NCBI RefSeq assembly: GCF_010119545.1
Contig: NZ_JAAEAA010000013.1
Coordinates: forward strand, 1 to 64,000
Source: Pontibacter fetidus
GTDB lineage: Bacteria; Bacteroidota; Bacteroidia; Cytophagales; Hymenobacteraceae
Length of the DNA stretch: 64,000 nt
Direction of reading: 5' to 3'
Part shown: positions 44,918-54,156 of the stretch, in pieces
Layout: each line of letters opens with the position of its first letter
Position numbering within the stretch: position 1 is the first letter of the stretch
Made by a program: the position numbers and the translations under genes
Notes under the pieces: model-generated
The model's input: the letters and a program-made list of their open reading frames with translations, nothing else
Databases searched by the model: none
What the model was told of the DNA's origin: nothing

Positions 44918-47815
44918 TTATTCCTGGCCGTTTTCGCGGTAATGGCTGGTTGCCAGTTCTTCTTTCAGGAAACGGGAAGTATAGCCTTTCTTTACTTTGG
45001 CCACCTCTTCCGGGGTACCTTTGGCAACTATAGTTCCGCCACCTTCGCCACCTTCCGGGCCAATGTCAATGATATGGTCCGCGATCTTGATCAGGTCCAG
45101 GTTGTGCTCAATGATGAGAACAGTGTTGCCCTTGTTGGTCAGTTTATGCAATACTTCTGATAAGTGCTCAATGTCCTGGAAGTGTAATCCGGTCGTTGGC
45201 TCATCCAGGATATAAAGCGTCTGGCCGGTATCTTTTTTAGATAACTCCGTTGCCAGTTTCACACGTTGTGCCTCACCACCGGATAGGGTAGTAGCCTGTT
45301 GCCCAAGCGTGATGTAACCTAAGCCCACTTCGTTCAGGGTCTGTATCTTGCGCAGGATACGCGGCTGACTCTCGAAGAATTCTACTGCCTGTTCTACGGT
45401 CATGTCCAGCACGTCGGTAATGCTTTTGCCTTTGAAGCGTACTTCCAGGGTTTCGCGGTTATAGCGCTTGCCTTTACATACCTCGCACGGCACGTACACA
45501 TCCGGAAGGAAGTTCATTTCAATCGTTCGCATACCGGCACCTTCGCAGGCTTCGCAACGGCCACCCTTCACGTTAAACGAGAAACGGCCCGGCGTATAGC
45601 CTCTTATCTTGGCTTCCGGGAGTTGTGCAAACAGTGTTCTGATGTCTGTAAACACGCCGGTATAGGTGGCAGGGTTAGAGCGCGGCGTACGGCCAATGGG
45701 CGACTGGTCTACTTCAATAACCTTGTCTATTTTATCCAGTCCTTCTATCTTTTTATAAGGCAGCGGCTCGCGCTTCGCTCGGAAGAAATGCGTATTCAGG
45801 ATTGGGTAAAGTGTATCGTGAATCAGGGATGATTTACCTGAACCTGATACACCTGTAACGCAGATCATTTTGCCCAAAGGCAGTTCCAGTGTTACATTTT
45901 TCAGGTTGTTGCCCGTAGCTCCGATCAGCTTTAACGTTTCGCCGTTGCCCGGGCGTTTGGTGCGCGGCACGGCTATGCCGCGACGGTTGCTCAGGAAGTC
46001 AGCGGTAGTAGTGCCGGCGTTCATCATTTCTTCAGGGGTGCCGGCTGTTACCACCTGCCCGCCATGTATACCTGCGCCTGGTCCTATATCCACCACATAA
46101 TCCGACTGCAGGATCATGTCCTTGTCGTGCTCTACCACTATAATCGAGTTGCCCAAATCACGCAGGTCTTTCAGAGCGTTAATCAGGCGTTCGTTGTCGC
46201 GTTGGTGCAGACCAATACTTGGCTCATCCATAATGTAAAGCACACCCACCAGCTGCGTACCGATCTGAGTTGCCAAACGAATTCGCTGGCTCTCGCCACC
46301 AGATAAGGTTTTAACCGGGCGGTGCAGGCTAAGGTAATCCAGGCCTACATCCAGCAAAAAGCCGATGCGCTTACGGATCTCTTTCAGCAGCTCGCGGGCA
46401 ATTACGTTCTGGCGGTCGCTCAGGCGTTCTTCAAGCCCCTCGAACCAGGCAGCCAGCTTGTTTATATCCAGTACCGAAAGCTCTCCAATGTTTTTGCCAT
46501 CAATTTTAAAATGCAGCGATTCCTTTTTCAGGCGGTAACCGTTACATTCCGGGCAGGTGTTTGTTTGTGTAAAATCTTCTACCCAACTGCGGATGTTATC
46601 GGAATCAGACTCCATCTGGCCTTTTAGGAAATTGATGATACCCTCAAACTCCACTACGTAGTTGCCCTTCTTGGTATTTACTTCCAGGTCTTCTTCCAGA
46701 CCATAAAGCAACACCTTCATTACATCCTCAGGCAGATCTTTTAGCGGCGTAGAAACCGAAACTTTAAAGTGCTTGAACAGGGCTTCGATCTGCTTAAAAA
46801 TCCAGATGTCGCGGTACTCGCCAAGCGGCGCAATACCGCCACGGCGTATACTTAAGCTCTTGTCAGGTATAACCGATTCTTCTGTAATTTCCTGTATCTC
46901 GCCCAAACCATTACAAACCGGGCAGGCACCATAAGGCGAGTTAAAAGAGAAAGAGTTCGGAGCCGGATCGTCGTAGGCAATACCGGTGGCCGGGTCCATG
47001 AGGTGGCGCGAGAAGAAATGTGTTTTGTCGGCATCTGCATCAAGTATAAGTACCGTGCCTTTGCCATGCGTGAGCGCATTTTGTATAGAGCCTGATAAAC
47101 GGAAACGGTCATCTTCCTTCACTACGATCTTGTCAATTACGATCTCGATGTCGTGAATCTTATAGCGGTCGACCTGCATTTTTGGCGCGATCTCCATCAG
47201 TTCGCCATCTACGCGGGCACGGATAAAGCCCATTTTTCGTATCTGCTGGAACAATTCGCGATAATGTCCTTTACGGCCTTTTACCACTGGCGCCAGTACA
47301 ACTATACGCTTGCCATCGAAATTCTCGAGGATGTGGTTTACGATCTGGTCATCGCTCTGGCGCACCATTTTTTCACCGGTCACATAACTGAATGCTTCGG
47401 CAGTACGCGCCCACAACAGGCGCATAAAGTCGTAGATCTCGGTGATAGTACCAACCGTAGAGCGCGGGTTGCGGCTCGTGGTTTTCTGCTCTATAGAGAT
47501 TACCGGTGACAAGCCCTCGATCTTGTCCACATCGGGGCGCTCCAGGCCGCCCATAAACGAGCGGGCGTAGGCCGAGAAAGTCTCCATGTAGCGGCGCTGC
47601 CCTTCGGCATAAATGGTATCGAAAGCCAGCGACGATTTGCCGGACCCGCTGATGCCCGTAAAGACAACCAGCTTATAGCGCGGCAGGGTTATAGATATGT
47701 TTTTGAGATTATGTTCGCGGGCGCCATATACTTCGATCTGCTGCGATTCGCCGTTATGCGGGAAGGCTGCTGAAGCTACGCCGGTATCTGTAGTTTGCTT
47801 TTGTTCTAAAGCCAT
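44918..47815 (-). CDS. uvrA: Excinuclease ABC subunit A
   Basis: 965 residues, full-length UvrA. Two ABC ATPase halves: Walker A GISGSGKSS and GVSGSGKSS, signatures LSGGESQRIRLATQIG and LSGGEAQRVKLATELS, each with its Walker B (IMDEPSIGL, ILDEPTTGL). Zinc fingers CPVCNGLGE...CPECNGYRLK and CEACEGAGMRTI...CEVCKGKRY are intact. It recognises bulky DNA damage with UvrB. The C-terminus GGTIVAKGTPEEVAK includes Thr-Ile-Val encoded by an AACTATAGTT copy (45026). A TACCTTTG box (47840-47847, minus strand) lies 25 bp before the start. Confidence 0.97.
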   Translation of the reverse strand: MALEQKQTTDTGVASAAFPHNGESQQIEVYGAREHNLKNISITLPRYKLVVFTGISGSGKSSLAFDTIYAEGQRRYMETFSAYARSFMGGLERPDVDKIEGLSPVISIEQKTTSRNPRSTVGTITEIYDFMRLLWARTAEAFSYVTGEKMVRQSDDQIVNHILENFDGKRIVVLAPVVKGRKGHYRELFQQIRKMGFIRARVDGELMEIAPKMQVDRYKIHDIEIVIDKIVVKEDDRFRLSGSIQNALTHGKGTVLILDADADKTHFFSRHLMDPATGIAYDDPAPNSFSFNSPYGACPVCNGLGEIQEITEESVIPDKSLSIRRGGIAPLGEYRDIWIFKQIEALFKHFKVSVSTPLKDLPEDVMKVLLYGLEEDLEVNTKKGNYVVEFEGIINFLKGQMESDSDNIRSWVEDFTQTNTCPECNGYRLKKESLHFKIDGKNIGELSVLDINKLAAWFEGLEERLSDRQNVIARELLKEIRKRIGFLLDVGLDYLSLHRPVKTLSGGESQRIRLATQIGTQLVGVLYIMDEPSIGLHQRDNERLINALKDLRDLGNSIIVVEHDKDMILQSDYVVDIGPGAGIHGGQVVTAGTPEEMMNAGTTTADFLSNRRGIAVPRTKRPGNGETLKLIGATGNNLKNVTLELPLGKMICVTGVSGSGKSSLIHDTLYPILNTHFFRAKREPLPYKKIEGLDKIDKVIEVDQSPIGRTPRSNPATYTGVFTDIRTLFAQLPEAKIRGYTPGRFSFNVKGGRCEACEGAGMRTIEMNFLPDVYVPCEVCKGKRYNRETLEVRFKGKSITDVLDMTVEQAVEFFESQPRILRKIQTLNEVGLGYITLGQQATTLSGGEAQRVKLATELSKKDTGQTLYILDEPTTGLHFQDIEHLSEVLHKLTNKGNTVLIIEHNLDLIKIADHIIDIGPEGGEGGGTIVAKGTPEEVAKVKKGYTSRFLKEELATSHYRENGQE

Positions 47816-47946
47816 TCAGGATGCGTTGATTTTAAATAGCAAAGGTATAAAATTGCCAGCGCTTTACGACAGTAAAACTCCAACCCTTCTTAACAGCAAA
47901 AGCAGCTAATTGGTTTAGCATTTGGTAACTTTCCTGTAGCTATGCT

Positions 47947-48336
47947 TTAATCGGCGTTGCCGTACCGGGAGGCTTCCTTTTCATGAATTATGGCGTGGTG
48001 GTGACTGGTTTGCACAAATTCGTCCCGCTGTTTTTTAATCAGACGTTGTTTCTGAAAGTACCGATAGAAACTATAGATAATGAGCCCGCCTCCTAATGCC
48101 AGCAATGTAAATCCTATTACCCCCATATACTTGTGCTCCGATAGTTTTATAGCTGCAATGCCGCCGGCTAACAGGGCAATGGAAGTGCGCAGATAAGCCA
48201 TTAAGGTACGCTCGTTGGCAAAAATAGTACGCTGCACCGCCATCTGATCCCGTATCTCAGTGTTCTTTTTCTCCTGTTGCTTCAGCTTCTTTTTAAGCTT
48301 TTTAATTTCTTCCTTTTCGGGGTCAGGTAGCATCAT
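47947..48336 (-). CDS. DUF202 (YidH-like) membrane protein
   Basis: 129 residues. A charged N-terminal coiled segment (EKEEIKKLKKKLKQQEKKNTEIRDQ) is followed by the DUF202 signature RTIFANERTLMAYLRTSIALL and two membrane segments (about 55-100). A His-containing tail (TSHHHAIIHEKE) follows. Inner membrane; function unknown. The paralogue begins upstream on the same strand, 31 bp away. Confidence 0.85.
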   Translation of the reverse strand: MMLPDPEKEEIKKLKKKLKQQEKKNTEIRDQMAVQRTIFANERTLMAYLRTSIALLAGGIAAIKLSEHKYMGVIGFTLLALGGGLIIYSFYRYFQKQRLIKKQRDEFVQTSHHHAIIHEKEASRYGNAD

Positions 48337-48367
48337 GGGTTGGTTTTTTTGATTTGTTGAGAGTAAG

Positions 48368-48781
48368 CTAAACTATAGAATTCGGGGAATTAGTGTCTGC
48401 TGTAGGGTCTGCTTTTTCCTGGGCGGCTACTTTTGCGTGTACCGGGCTGGTGGGCACATAGGTGCTGGTGTGGTGTTGTATGCGCTCCTGCTTTTTGCAA
48501 TAACGGCGGTAGCCAACTATGCCTATCGCTATCCCGATGGGAATAAACATTGCGCCCAGGCCTTTATAAACCGGGTCTTCAAAGAATTTAATAAAGGATA
48601 AACCTGCCAGCACCAACGCCATAGCCGTGCGACTATAAGCCAGCAGGGTACGTTCGTTGGCCAGTTCTGTGCGCTCCATGGCCAGTTGGTCGCGTACCTC
48701 AATGTTCTGCTTTTCCTGTACCTTCAGGTCTTTTTTTATCTCCTTGCGTTTCTTGCCGTTAAGTATACCTTTCCAGTTCAT
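48368..48781 (-). CDS. DUF202 (YidH-like) membrane protein, paralogue
   Basis: 137 residues from the ATG at 48781 (MNWKGILNGKKRKEIKKD). An ATG seven codons further upstream is possible but gives a Cys-containing extension absent from the neighbour. The DUF202 block is RTELANERTLLAYSRTAMAL, with two membrane segments after it. Its charged start (KEIKKDLKVQEKQNIEVRDQ) matches the neighbour, showing a tandem duplication. The last residues, Ser-Ile-Val-stop, are encoded by TCTATAGTTTAG, i.e. the CTATAG core again. Confidence 0.85.
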   Translation of the reverse strand: MNWKGILNGKKRKEIKKDLKVQEKQNIEVRDQLAMERTELANERTLLAYSRTAMALVLAGLSFIKFFEDPVYKGLGAMFIPIGIAIGIVGYRRYCKKQERIQHHTSTYVPTSPVHAKVAAQEKADPTADTNSPNSIV

Positions 48782-48820
48782 ACTGCAAGTATACGGTAGC
48801 AACTATACAGGGGATAAGGT

Positions 48821-51559
48821 CTATTGCAGTGCCTCGAGCCAGCCTTTGTAGCTGCGCCCTGTAGTTGGGTGCTGCAACAGGTAATAGAACATGCCAGTAG
48901 TGCCAGACCGTGGGGCCCAGTCATTTTTATAGTTTTTGATGCGTTGAATCTCTTTTCCCCAGCGGTTATACAGCACCAGTTCCCAGTCATCCTCTTTCAG
49001 GCCGTGTATAAAAAACACATCGTTCAGGCCATCGCCGTTCGGGGTAATAACGTTGGGTATAAACAGACCACCAATACAATCTTTGAACCTCACTGTGATC
49101 TCGTCATCGGCTTCGCAGTGCTGGTTAAAGGCTTTGAGTTTGTAGGTGCCCGGTTTAGTTACTTTAAAGAAGGCGTCGGTGCTGCCATCCTGCCATTCGT
49201 AACGAATATTGCCGGGCAGTTCAGTGCCAATTACCAGGGTGTCGCCGTAGCAAAGCGTGGTGTCGTTGCCTAAAGCTATCGCTGGCCTGGTCAGGTAAGG
49301 CAGCCAAATCTCATCGCGTACCACGCAGCCAAATTCATTGGTAACATCCACCCAATACTTTCCGGCCTCGGTTACTACAAATGTAGGGTTTGTTGAGCCA
49401 TCCTGCCACAGGTAAGTGGAATTAGGGAAGGTAGCAGTCAGTAATTTGGTGTCGCCGGAGCAAAGTGTTTCATCAGGGCCCAGGTTAACTATAGGTAGCG
49501 GTAAATGGTTAATGCGGATAATATCAGTAGCGCTACAGCCTTTGCTGCTGGTTAGGGTTACCCAATATTCGCCTGCAGTAGCTATAGTTATAGTTGGGGA
49601 AGTGGCTCCGGTGCTCCATTTATAGGTCATGCCGGGTTGGGTAGCATCCAGTGTTGTAGTGGTGTTGGCGCAAATGTCGCGGTCAGGGCCGAGGTTAACT
49701 ATAGGCAATGGGTTATAAACTATAGTTATCTCATCTGATTTTTTGCAACCGTCTTTGCTGGTAACTTCTACGCTGTATGTGCCTGCCTTGGTAACCGTAA
49801 AAGTAGAATTGGTAGAGCCATCCTGCCACAGATACGTAGCGCCTTCGTTAAAAGCATTTAGTTCTATCGTTTCTCCCTCGCACAATTCGCGGTTAGCACC
49901 CAGATTTACGGTCGGCAAACTATAGTTCGAGACTTTTACTTCGTCGCGGGTAGTGCATTCGGCTATAGTTACATCAACCCAGTAAGTGCCGGGTGTGGTA
50001 GTGGTTATGCTTGCCGAGGTGCTGCCGTTGCTCCATTTGTAGGTGGCATTTGGGGTGGTAGCATCCAGGGTTACTTCGGTGCCGGGGCAAACCCAGCGGT
50101 CGGGGCCAAGGTCAACTACAGGCGGTGCCAATATTTTTACAGTTATAGTATAGGTTTCCTGTTTGTTGCCGATGTGGCGGGTAAAGGTAACGGTATAGTT
50201 GCCGGGAGCACTGAAATGGTGGCTGGCATTTAGCGTGTTGGCCGTATTGGCTGCACCTGATGCCGGGTCTCCGAAGTTCCACTCCATAAAAGTGGGGTTA
50301 TCAGAAGTAGGGGCATCGAAAGCGAAATTGCTCGGCTCTCCAAAACAGTTAATATCAAAGCTGACATCGTAAGTATAAGTAAAGTTACTCTGGATAAAAG
50401 CTGGTAACCCCATCATGCTTTTTCTGCCTTCTAAATAAACTGCTGTGTCAATGTAAAGGCTGGCTGTACCTTTCTCATTTGGGTTACTGATAACACCCAA
50501 ATGCGCACTGGCTGGTCGTGCAAAGTATATTTTACCATCCGGGGCAAGCTGTAAACTGCCGCCTACAAAGTTGGTTGGCGGGTTGGTAGGGTCCAGGTTT
50601 GCCTGGCCTATCAGCGTTTTAGAAGCATTTATAGTTGCAAAATCATTTGAGCTGAGATCATACTGATAGATCTTGGTACCTGCATCTGTAGATACATAAA
50701 GCTTGGAGTTATCAGGAGAGAACTCTACACCATAAGGAGAACTGCCGGGGTTTAACGAACCTGCAAAAGGTGCTATCGGGAAGGGAATAATAGAAGAGTT
50801 TTCGTTATTAAACCCAAAAAGGCGAACCGTGTTTGTGGCCCTGTGCGTAACGGCCAGTTTTGTTCCATCCGGCGAAAATTTCATGCAGCCTATAGCATCG
50901 GTTGCCTCTGAAGCTGGCGGAAAAATTCCTCCTAATAAATTAAATTCGTTGGCCGGGCCTACACCACTACTGGTAACCAGAAAACTCCGGAAGGTGTGAG
51001 TGCCATGTTGATGTGACATTACCCAAATGTCGCGTTTGTTCTGTTGCAGTACAGCTGTCAGTTTTTCGGAAGTTGGTGTATAAAGTAACTTGTTTTTGTC
51101 AACAACATCGCCTCCGGGTTCTGTCATGTCAATAGTGGCGTAGCGCAACCCATTTCCCCTGCCAGTAGCATCCGTCGTGAACAGGTAGAAAAGTTTCTGG
51201 CTTCCAGGCTTTGGAACTATAATACAGGACTGAGCACTATTGGCGCTTCCCATTAATCCGGAGCCATTTCGCATTACCTGGTGCTGGTTATTCCAGACAG
51301 TGGTGCCATCCGTGTAAAAAAGAAGTTTGCCGTTGGCATCAGCTATACTTGCGGTTCCTTCAAAAGCATTCATGGCGCTGTTGGTGAGCACTGCCGGCGG
51401 GTTTACGTTAAAATCTAGCCCAGCCTTATCTCCGAAATACCAGACATGAGACGCCTTGTTACGCTGCGCCTGCACGCCGGAAAAGCTTCCCGAAACCAGA
51501 AAACAAACTAAAAACGCCGCTACTTTACTACAAACCGAAAGCTTACCCCCACAGGTCAT
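48821..51559 (-). CDS. Large surface protein with Ig-like repeats and T9SS type B sorting domain
   Basis: 912 residues. Signal peptide (...SGSFSGVQAQ), an N-terminal beta-propeller (about 35-395; VWYFGDKAGLDFNVNPPA opening, repeated FSPDGTKLAV-like blades), a PKD domain (about 400-480; MEWNFGDPASGA, then HHFSAPGNYTVTF), then five tandem Ig-like repeats of about 70 residues, each with [VI]-x-LG-[PA]-[DN]-x-x-[LI]-C, Y-x-W-x-[DN]-GST and AGTYWV-type strands. The C-terminus (FIPNVITPNGDGLNDVF...LYNRWGKEI) is the gliding-associated CTD that targets proteins to the cell surface through type IX secretion. Likely an adhesin. Confidence 0.92.
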   Translation of the reverse strand: MTCGGKLSVCSKVAAFLVCFLVSGSFSGVQAQRNKASHVWYFGDKAGLDFNVNPPAVLTNSAMNAFEGTASIADANGKLLFYTDGTTVWNNQHQVMRNGSGLMGSANSAQSCIIVPKPGSQKLFYLFTTDATGRGNGLRYATIDMTEPGGDVVDKNKLLYTPTSEKLTAVLQQNKRDIWVMSHQHGTHTFRSFLVTSSGVGPANEFNLLGGIFPPASEATDAIGCMKFSPDGTKLAVTHRATNTVRLFGFNNENSSIIPFPIAPFAGSLNPGSSPYGVEFSPDNSKLYVSTDAGTKIYQYDLSSNDFATINASKTLIGQANLDPTNPPTNFVGGSLQLAPDGKIYFARPASAHLGVISNPNEKGTASLYIDTAVYLEGRKSMMGLPAFIQSNFTYTYDVSFDINCFGEPSNFAFDAPTSDNPTFMEWNFGDPASGAANTANTLNASHHFSAPGNYTVTFTRHIGNKQETYTITVKILAPPVVDLGPDRWVCPGTEVTLDATTPNATYKWSNGSTSASITTTTPGTYWVDVTIAECTTRDEVKVSNYSLPTVNLGANRELCEGETIELNAFNEGATYLWQDGSTNSTFTVTKAGTYSVEVTSKDGCKKSDEITIVYNPLPIVNLGPDRDICANTTTTLDATQPGMTYKWSTGATSPTITIATAGEYWVTLTSSKGCSATDIIRINHLPLPIVNLGPDETLCSGDTKLLTATFPNSTYLWQDGSTNPTFVVTEAGKYWVDVTNEFGCVVRDEIWLPYLTRPAIALGNDTTLCYGDTLVIGTELPGNIRYEWQDGSTDAFFKVTKPGTYKLKAFNQHCEADDEITVRFKDCIGGLFIPNVITPNGDGLNDVFFIHGLKEDDWELVLYNRWGKEIQRIKNYKNDWAPRSGTTGMFYYLLQHPTTGRSYKGWLEALQ

Positions 51560-51674
51560 AATTTACCAAACTATAGTTAACCAGAATACTGTAAATATAG
51601 CTGATATAGGATGTTATAAGTATAGCCTTGTAAGAATATTTAGTAAACGGTATGTTATAGTTCAGAAAGCATAA

Positions 51675-51705
51675 AAAAAGCCTGCTGTGTTGGCAGCAGG
51701 CTTTT
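51675..51705 (-). terminator. Terminator after the LOG-family gene
   Basis: AAAAGCCTGCTG (51677-51688 region) pairs with CAGCAGGCTTTT (51694-51705), with a T-run on the minus strand. Confidence 0.88.
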
Positions 51706-51729
51706 GTAAGTATAGTAAAACTGTTTCTC

Positions 51730-52593
51730 TTAGAAGTTTGGAGAAAGCAGGTACTTGGCATAGAAGTCGTCGATGATCTTTACCGCTTCCGACGGATCGT
51801 CTACGATGTGTACCAGGTCCAGGTCTTCGGCGCTGATGTTGCTTTCCATTTTCAGCATTACATCTTCTACCCACTGCATCAAACCTTCCCAGTACGAGCG
51901 GCCAACCAGCACGATCGGGAATGCACCGATCTTCTTTGTCTGGATAAGCGTGATCGCTTCAAATAACTCATCAAGTGTACCGAAACCGCCTGGCATTACC
52001 ACAAAGCCCTGTGCATACTTCACAAACATTACCTTGCGCACAAAGAAGTAATCAAAGTTGATCAGCTTATCAGAGTCGATGTAAATGTTGTTGAACTGCT
52101 CGAATGGCAACTGGATGTTCAGACCCACTGACTTACCGCCTTCAGAGTGCGCACCTTTGTTACCGGCTTCCATAATGCCCGGGCCACCGCCTGTAATTAC
52201 CCCATAACCATGGCGCACCAGCTTGGCAGCAATTTCCTCAGCCATTATGTAGTATTTGTTGTCGGCTTTGGTTCTCGCCGATCCGAAGATAGAAACGCAT
52301 GGACCGATTTTGGCCATCTTTTCGAAACCATCCACGAACTCAGCCATTACTTTAAATATCTGCCACGAGTCGGCTATTTTGATCTCGTTCCAGTTTTTGT
52401 CTACAAACGCCTTACGAATGCGGATATCTTCTTCAGAGGCAGGAGGGGCAGTTACCTGGCCGCTTTCGCGCAGGTCAGTTACCGATCTTACTTTGTTGTC
52501 GTTAGCATCGGGGTTAAGTATAGTTTGCCCGCTACCAGTGTTAAGCGCCTCGTCGTGGAGCTTTGTTTTGCTTGTCTTTCTAAGCTTTGTCAT
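51730..52593 (-). CDS. LOG-family Rossmann protein (cytokinin riboside monophosphate phosphoribohydrolase-like)
   Basis: 287 residues. After a 60-residue polar N-terminal extension comes the lysine decarboxylase-like/LOG fold with both signatures: GGGPGIMEAGNKGA and PGGFGTLDELFE. LOG enzymes hydrolyse the N-glycosidic bond of nucleoside monophosphates; the older label lysine decarboxylase is incorrect for this family. The physiological role in Bacteroidota is unclear. A well-formed promoter lies 83 bp upstream and a terminator follows. Confidence 0.9.
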   Translation of the reverse strand: MTKLRKTSKTKLHDEALNTGSGQTILNPDANDNKVRSVTDLRESGQVTAPPASEEDIRIRKAFVDKNWNEIKIADSWQIFKVMAEFVDGFEKMAKIGPCVSIFGSARTKADNKYYIMAEEIAAKLVRHGYGVITGGGPGIMEAGNKGAHSEGGKSVGLNIQLPFEQFNNIYIDSDKLINFDYFFVRKVMFVKYAQGFVVMPGGFGTLDELFEAITLIQTKKIGAFPIVLVGRSYWEGLMQWVEDVMLKMESNISAEDLDLVHIVDDPSEAVKIIDDFYAKYLLSPNF

Positions 52594-52675
52594 AATATAT
52601 TAAATCATCTTCTCGGCAGGACAATAGTACCCTGCGGCGCTTTTAATCAGGCGCCTTTCATCAAAAAATTAATCG

Positions 52676-52707
52676 CAAAAATACAGGCTGTGAGGGCGCG
52701 CTGCAAA
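52676..52707 (-). promoter_or_regulatory. Promoter of the LOG-family gene
   Basis: On the minus strand TTTG (52707-52704), a 20-bp spacer and TATTTTTG (52683-52676) match the Bacteroidota consensus. Confidence 0.6.
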
Positions 52708-52726
52708 ATGCGGGTTGTAAGTTACT

Positions 52727-53974
52727 TTATTTAGAGCGGATTGCAATAACCGGGTCAAGATTTGACGCCAGCACGGCCGGGATTATACCTGAAAGCATAC
52801 CAATCACCGCGGATACGCCAAGGCCCAGCACAATGTTACCTATCGACAGGCTAATTTTCATCATGTCCTGCGGGATGATGGTGATCAGGAACACCAAAAA
52901 GATGCCTATGCCACCACCTAACACGCTCAGGAACACCGACTCGAACAAAAACTGGAAAAGGATAAAATAGTTTTTAGCCCCCAGTGATTTTTGTATACCT
53001 ATAATGTTGGTTCGCTCTTTAACCGACACAAACATAATGTTGGCAATACCGAAGCCGCCTACCAATATAGCAAACCCACCAATTACCCAGCCAGCCAGGC
53101 CAACCACATCAAAAAAGCCTGATATAGATTGTGTTACCATTTCGGGGCGGTTTATGGCAAAGCTGTCATCGTCGCGGGGGCGCTGGCCACGTATGTTGCG
53201 CATCATGCCGCGCACTTCATACTCCAGTTCCTGCAGGCCTTCATCCTCCGGGCGGCCTTTAATGGCAATGGCATTGCCTACGCCATCGGGCCCGGTATCA
53301 TACATTTTGCTGAAGGAGCCAAATGGTATAATGCCCATCTGGTCGAAGTTGGGCATACCAAACATGCTTTCGCCCTGTTTCTCTATCACCCCGATCACCC
53401 TAAACCGCTGACCGCCAACTTTTACTTCCTGGCCTACCGCGCTTATGTTCGGGAAAAGGGCATCAGCAATTTCTTTGCCTATCACTACTACATTGCGGGA
53501 GGCATCAACCTCCTGTGGTACAAAATAACGGCCTTCTTCAATCGGTATCTCGCTTACTTTGTTGTAGTCATAGGTTACACCCATTAGCATGGCGCCGGTA
53601 AAGCTGTTGCTTTGGAATTTAAAAGTACTGCCGCTTTTATCTGCAAACAGGGCCACACCTGCATCGTTGGCCAAGTTGCGATCCAGTAAACGGAACTCGC
53701 GCACCGTGGGCTCCGGTCGCTGAAAATATTTCCACCACGGGTAGCTACCACCAAAGCTCCAGGGCCATTTCTGCACATATAAAACTTTATCGCCAATAAA
53801 GCTCATGCTGTCGCGCACGTTACGCTCTAGCGAATCTACCAGCGTAAAAACTGATATTATGGCGAAAATACCAATGGTTACGCCCAGCAGCGAGAGCAGT
53901 GTACGGAGCATATTGGCACGTAGGGCCTGCCAGGCAAATCGTATACTTTCCGCAATCAGACGCAGGTATATCAT
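52727..53974 (-). CDS. MacB/FtsX-type ABC transporter permease
   Basis: 415 residues from the ATG at 53974 (MIYLRLIAESIRFAWQALRA); a longer in-frame start adds 18 hydrophobic residues before the usual family start. One N-terminal membrane helix (MLRTLLSLLGVTIGIFAIISV), a periplasmic MacB_PCD domain (about 50-270) and three C-terminal helices with NIMFVSVKERTNIIGIQKSLGA, the FtsX signature. Such permeases pair with an ATPase to export lipoproteins, peptides or drugs, or to transmit force to cell-wall enzymes. No ATPase or adaptor gene is adjacent. Confidence 0.9.
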   Translation of the reverse strand: MIYLRLIAESIRFAWQALRANMLRTLLSLLGVTIGIFAIISVFTLVDSLERNVRDSMSFIGDKVLYVQKWPWSFGGSYPWWKYFQRPEPTVREFRLLDRNLANDAGVALFADKSGSTFKFQSNSFTGAMLMGVTYDYNKVSEIPIEEGRYFVPQEVDASRNVVVIGKEIADALFPNISAVGQEVKVGGQRFRVIGVIEKQGESMFGMPNFDQMGIIPFGSFSKMYDTGPDGVGNAIAIKGRPEDEGLQELEYEVRGMMRNIRGQRPRDDDSFAINRPEMVTQSISGFFDVVGLAGWVIGGFAILVGGFGIANIMFVSVKERTNIIGIQKSLGAKNYFILFQFLFESVFLSVLGGGIGIFLVFLITIIPQDMMKISLSIGNIVLGLGVSAVIGMLSGIIPAVLASNLDPVIAIRSK

Positions 53975-54156
53975 CGGTTTTGTGGTTATATAAAGTAATT
54001 TTTTTAAAAGTAAGAATATTTCGGTCAAACTGAGTAAATTTGCGGCTCGTTTTTTTGTTTATTGCCGGGTTAATTTTCCGAACTCCTGAAAGCAACTTCA
54101 AGTTATAGTTAAAGTCTTTTCACCATTTGGAATCCAAATACCGTAATATTTGATCT

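Larger units (their letters stand above)
432..51578. repeat. AACTATAGTT highly iterated palindrome (at least 23 exact copies)
   Basis: Exact copies of this self-complementary decamer start at 432, 2038, 2368, 4431, 7423, 10288, 10435, 11260, 11447, 14292, 21402, 27023, 31546, 34865, 36396, 38036, 38906, 39475, 40956, 45026, 49718, 49918 and 51569, counted by eye. Random expectation in 64 kb is about 0.06. The core CTATAG is more frequent still: about 16 copies in the first 5 kb against roughly 1.2 expected. Copies occur in intergenic linkers, directly at stop codons, in terminator loops and in coding DNA. The function is unknown. It resembles HIP1 of cyanobacteria in behaviour, not in sequence. 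Confidence 0.9.

Noticed and set aside
51730-52593. Lysine decarboxylase
   Set aside because: The GGGPGIMEA and PGGFGTLDE motifs are those of LOG phosphoribohydrolases; the decarboxylase label is a known misnomer.
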